In this document: piece by piece, positions 62,149 through 64,000 of the stretch
Position numbering within the stretch: the first letter of the stretch is position 1
How the letters are laid out: each line of letters begins with the position of its first letter
Assembly: GCA_965219125.1 (NCBI GenBank)
Contig: CBDCMO010000002.1
Span: 1,984,001-2,048,000, forward strand
Source of the DNA: JBBSOK01 sp965219125
GTDB lineage: Bacteria; Bacteroidota; Bacteroidia; Flavobacteriales; Flavobacteriaceae
Direction: 5' to 3'
DNA length: 64,000 bases
Notes under the pieces: generated by a model
What the model was told of the DNA's origin: nothing
Database searches by the model: none
Seen by the model: only the letters and a program-made list of their open reading frames with translations
Position numbers and translations under genes: made by a program

Positions 62149-64000
62149 CTATTCTTTAATTACAGTTTTCATAATTATCTCGCCATCTTTAAAAGTAGTT
62201 CTAACAAAATAAATTCCTGTTGGATAACTGCTTATGTCAAATTGTGCGTTATTGGCATTTTCTATACTTACATTTCCTTTATTGTAAATATTACCAAATT
62301 CGTTTAGTACTTCCCATCTTGCAATTGCTTTGTTGCTTTCCAGATTTATATATCCATTAGTGGGGTTGGGGTATATCTCTAACAGTTCATTTTCTACCTG
62401 CAAAGGTTTAGTATAATCTATATAATGACTTGAGCTCACTGATATTTCTTGACTATCTAAGCCTTTACCAGAATCACAACCTTCAACATACGCTCTAAAA
62501 CTTGAACCTGGCTTTGCATTGAATCCAGGTTTCAGTATTACTTCCTTTCCTCCATGATAATCTCCTGAAGTGCCAGTTTGAAATTGGTTTAAAGCTTGAA
62601 CGGTATGGGAAGCATATTTTTCATCATAATTTCCATTATTAACGTTTCCAGTAACTAACCTATAAACTTGACAGTCGCAATTTCCTAAACATGAACCAAT
62701 TCTATCTCTAATTACATTGCCAGGCTGTAACCCAAATCCTAGGCTAAAATTAACTCCTGTAGAATTTAAATGGCAGTAACTCATAATTGTACCTCCATAA
62801 GTTGGAATAATAGGATTGTTATTATTAAAACATGGTTCAGGTGAACCTTGACTTGGATTAATATAATAATAGAGATTACCGCAATCATCAATCTGAGTAT
62901 AATTTCCATTCCATGCACAATCATGTGTATGACTAGACCCAAAAATATGTCCAAACTCGTGAGTAACAACATTAATCGTCCAACTATAATTTGGCAATTG
63001 ATTATAAGTTGAATATATACCAGAAACACCTAATCGATCTGATGCAGGATAAGGATAACATATTTTATCTAACCAGCCCTACCCCCTCCAACGTTTCTGA
63101 AAGTTAATAATTGACCTGCATTACTAGAAGCTGGCATTGTATTATGTGTTCTAAATTGGGAAAGAAGGCCTGCGGTATTAGACGCGGTATATGGGTCTGG
63201 CTGATTCCAAATAGCTAGATAATCTATAGTTGTATTAATCCCCTCATTAAAAAATAACAAAGCAACTTGATTGAACATTCCTACAATATAATTTTCTACT
63301 GCTGAAACACTCCCTAGGGACTGGAAAATATCATATTCCGTTTCAAAATAGATTTTTACACAGGCTTCATTCAATGATCTCGTTGCCAATTCTTTCGAAA
63401 AAAGCACTTCTGGATCATATTCTTTGTAATTTGAAGGATCAACATTTGTTTCGCAAACAAATTCTTTTTTATTTTTAAGATTGGTGTCTTTGTAAAATAC
63501 ATATTGGTTATTTCCTATCCTTGATTTCTCAAAATTGAAATTTCCAGTTCTATTTGATACTATTCCCATGACATCATCTTCAAAAAAGCTAATAGCAACT
63601 AAGCTGTATGGGTCATTGCGAATTATACCTCGATAATGTTTAGCCTTCATATTATTACTATTGTTTTCAATTCTTCCATCACTTGTTTGTGTGATAAAAT
63701 CATTTAGACCGAAGATTTCAATCAGATCCATTACTATTTCCTCATTTCCTAAGTCTAATCTAATAGATATATTTTCAGAATTATACATTCTTCTAATAGA
63801 TTCAAAATTATAGTTGAAAATATAAACTTCACTTGGATCAATAAACTCATTATCAATAGCTTTATCATTTGTTTTTAAGAATATATCGTCACTTATTCTG
63901 AATTTTATACCTTTATCCTTTGTTTTAAGGATTTCATTATAGATACGGTTGCCGGATTGTGCTAGAATAACATCCGTAAAAAATAATAATGTCAAGAAAA
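62149..64000 (-). pseudogene. Secreted M12B/reprolysin-type zinc metalloprotease with T9SS tail, frameshifted and cut by window end
   Basis: The 5' end lies beyond 64000 (the signal peptide continues past TLLFFTDVILAQSGNR). The first frame runs to LLTFRNVGGGRAG and stops at 63069. The second frame continues as WLDKICYPYPASDRLGVSGIYSTYNQ into INVVTHEFGHIFGSSHTHDC, the zinc site HExxHxxGxxH. Adding one base near 63074 yields ...GGGRAWLDKICYP..., the family-typical join. Downstream come a repeat domain (VILKPGFNAKPGSSFRAY) and a Por secretion tail (LLEIYPNPTNGYINLESN ... GIYFVRTTF). A sequencing error is as likely as true decay. Confidence 0.85.

Noticed and set aside
1..64000. CRISPR arrays, restriction systems or other defence islands
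   Set aside because: No regularly spaced direct repeats or cas, RM, CBASS or retron-like genes were seen; reading by eye could miss degenerate forms.

Overview
The window is AT-rich DNA from a Bacteroidota chromosome, most likely a member of the Flavobacteriaceae. The evidence is the family content (DUF4175, DUF4837, GIN-domain and DUF2007 proteins, a CarboxypepD_reg/outer-membrane barrel receptor, an M12B-like protease with a type IX secretion tail). Promoters also carry a recurrent -7 element TAnnTTTG (mostly TATCTTTG or TATATTTG), which is specific to this phylum. The species cannot be fixed from the sequence alone.

Layout. 1-9 kb: end of an FtsX-like permease, dusB, a TonB-receptor-like barrel protein, lepA, a decayed toxin-antitoxin pair, a small lipoprotein and a Na+/H+ antiporter. 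9-18 kb: MBL hydrolase, subtilase lipoprotein, M1 peptidase, rnpA, DUF4349 lipoprotein, S41 protease and two unrecognised proteins. 18-25 kb: acetyltransferase, CDF transporter and rpiB, a 625-base AT-rich gap with DnaA-box-like words, DUF2007, rnr, GIN-domain protein, LysE-type exporter and tRNA-Cys. 25-46 kb: housekeeping genes (folB, glnS, gltX, ybeY, mnmG, delta', pgk) mixed with envelope genes (SPFH, DUF4175, MltD-like transglycosylase, tatA, M23 peptidase, GH3 enzyme). 46.5-48.2 kb: a DUF6909-like protein whose end resembles nucleosidases. 48.3-61.1 kb: an IS3-family element followed by a surface-polysaccharide operon (rfbC remnant, rfbD, Wzz-like, wecB, wecC, Wzx, two polymerase/ligase-like membrane proteins, glycosyltransferase, asnB). 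61.1-64 kb: a convergent methyltransferase and a frameshifted secreted metalloprotease running off the window.

The most informative non-coding signals are two parS-like palindromes (core TGTTCCACGTGGAACA and a one-base variant) flanking mnmG. ParB sites normally sit near the replication origin, so the window is probably origin-proximal. The AT-rich gap at 19,947-20,571 is the best origin candidate here, though this is inference only.

The clearest genome-change events are: an IS150-like element inserted in codon 10 of rfbC with a 3-bp AAT duplication (taking out the IS and one AAT restores a perfect RfbC N-terminus); a one-base frameshift in the terminal metalloprotease; a RelE/ParE-type toxin remnant with a stop and a poly-A frameshift; and a degenerate copy of the tRNA-Cys 3' end plus terminator. 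I found no CRISPR array, prophage or recognisable defence island. Nothing here is convincingly a new system; the least explained conserved-looking items are the DUF6909-like protein, the GH3 enzyme beside cell-wall genes, and the 123-aa protein at 17.65 kb.
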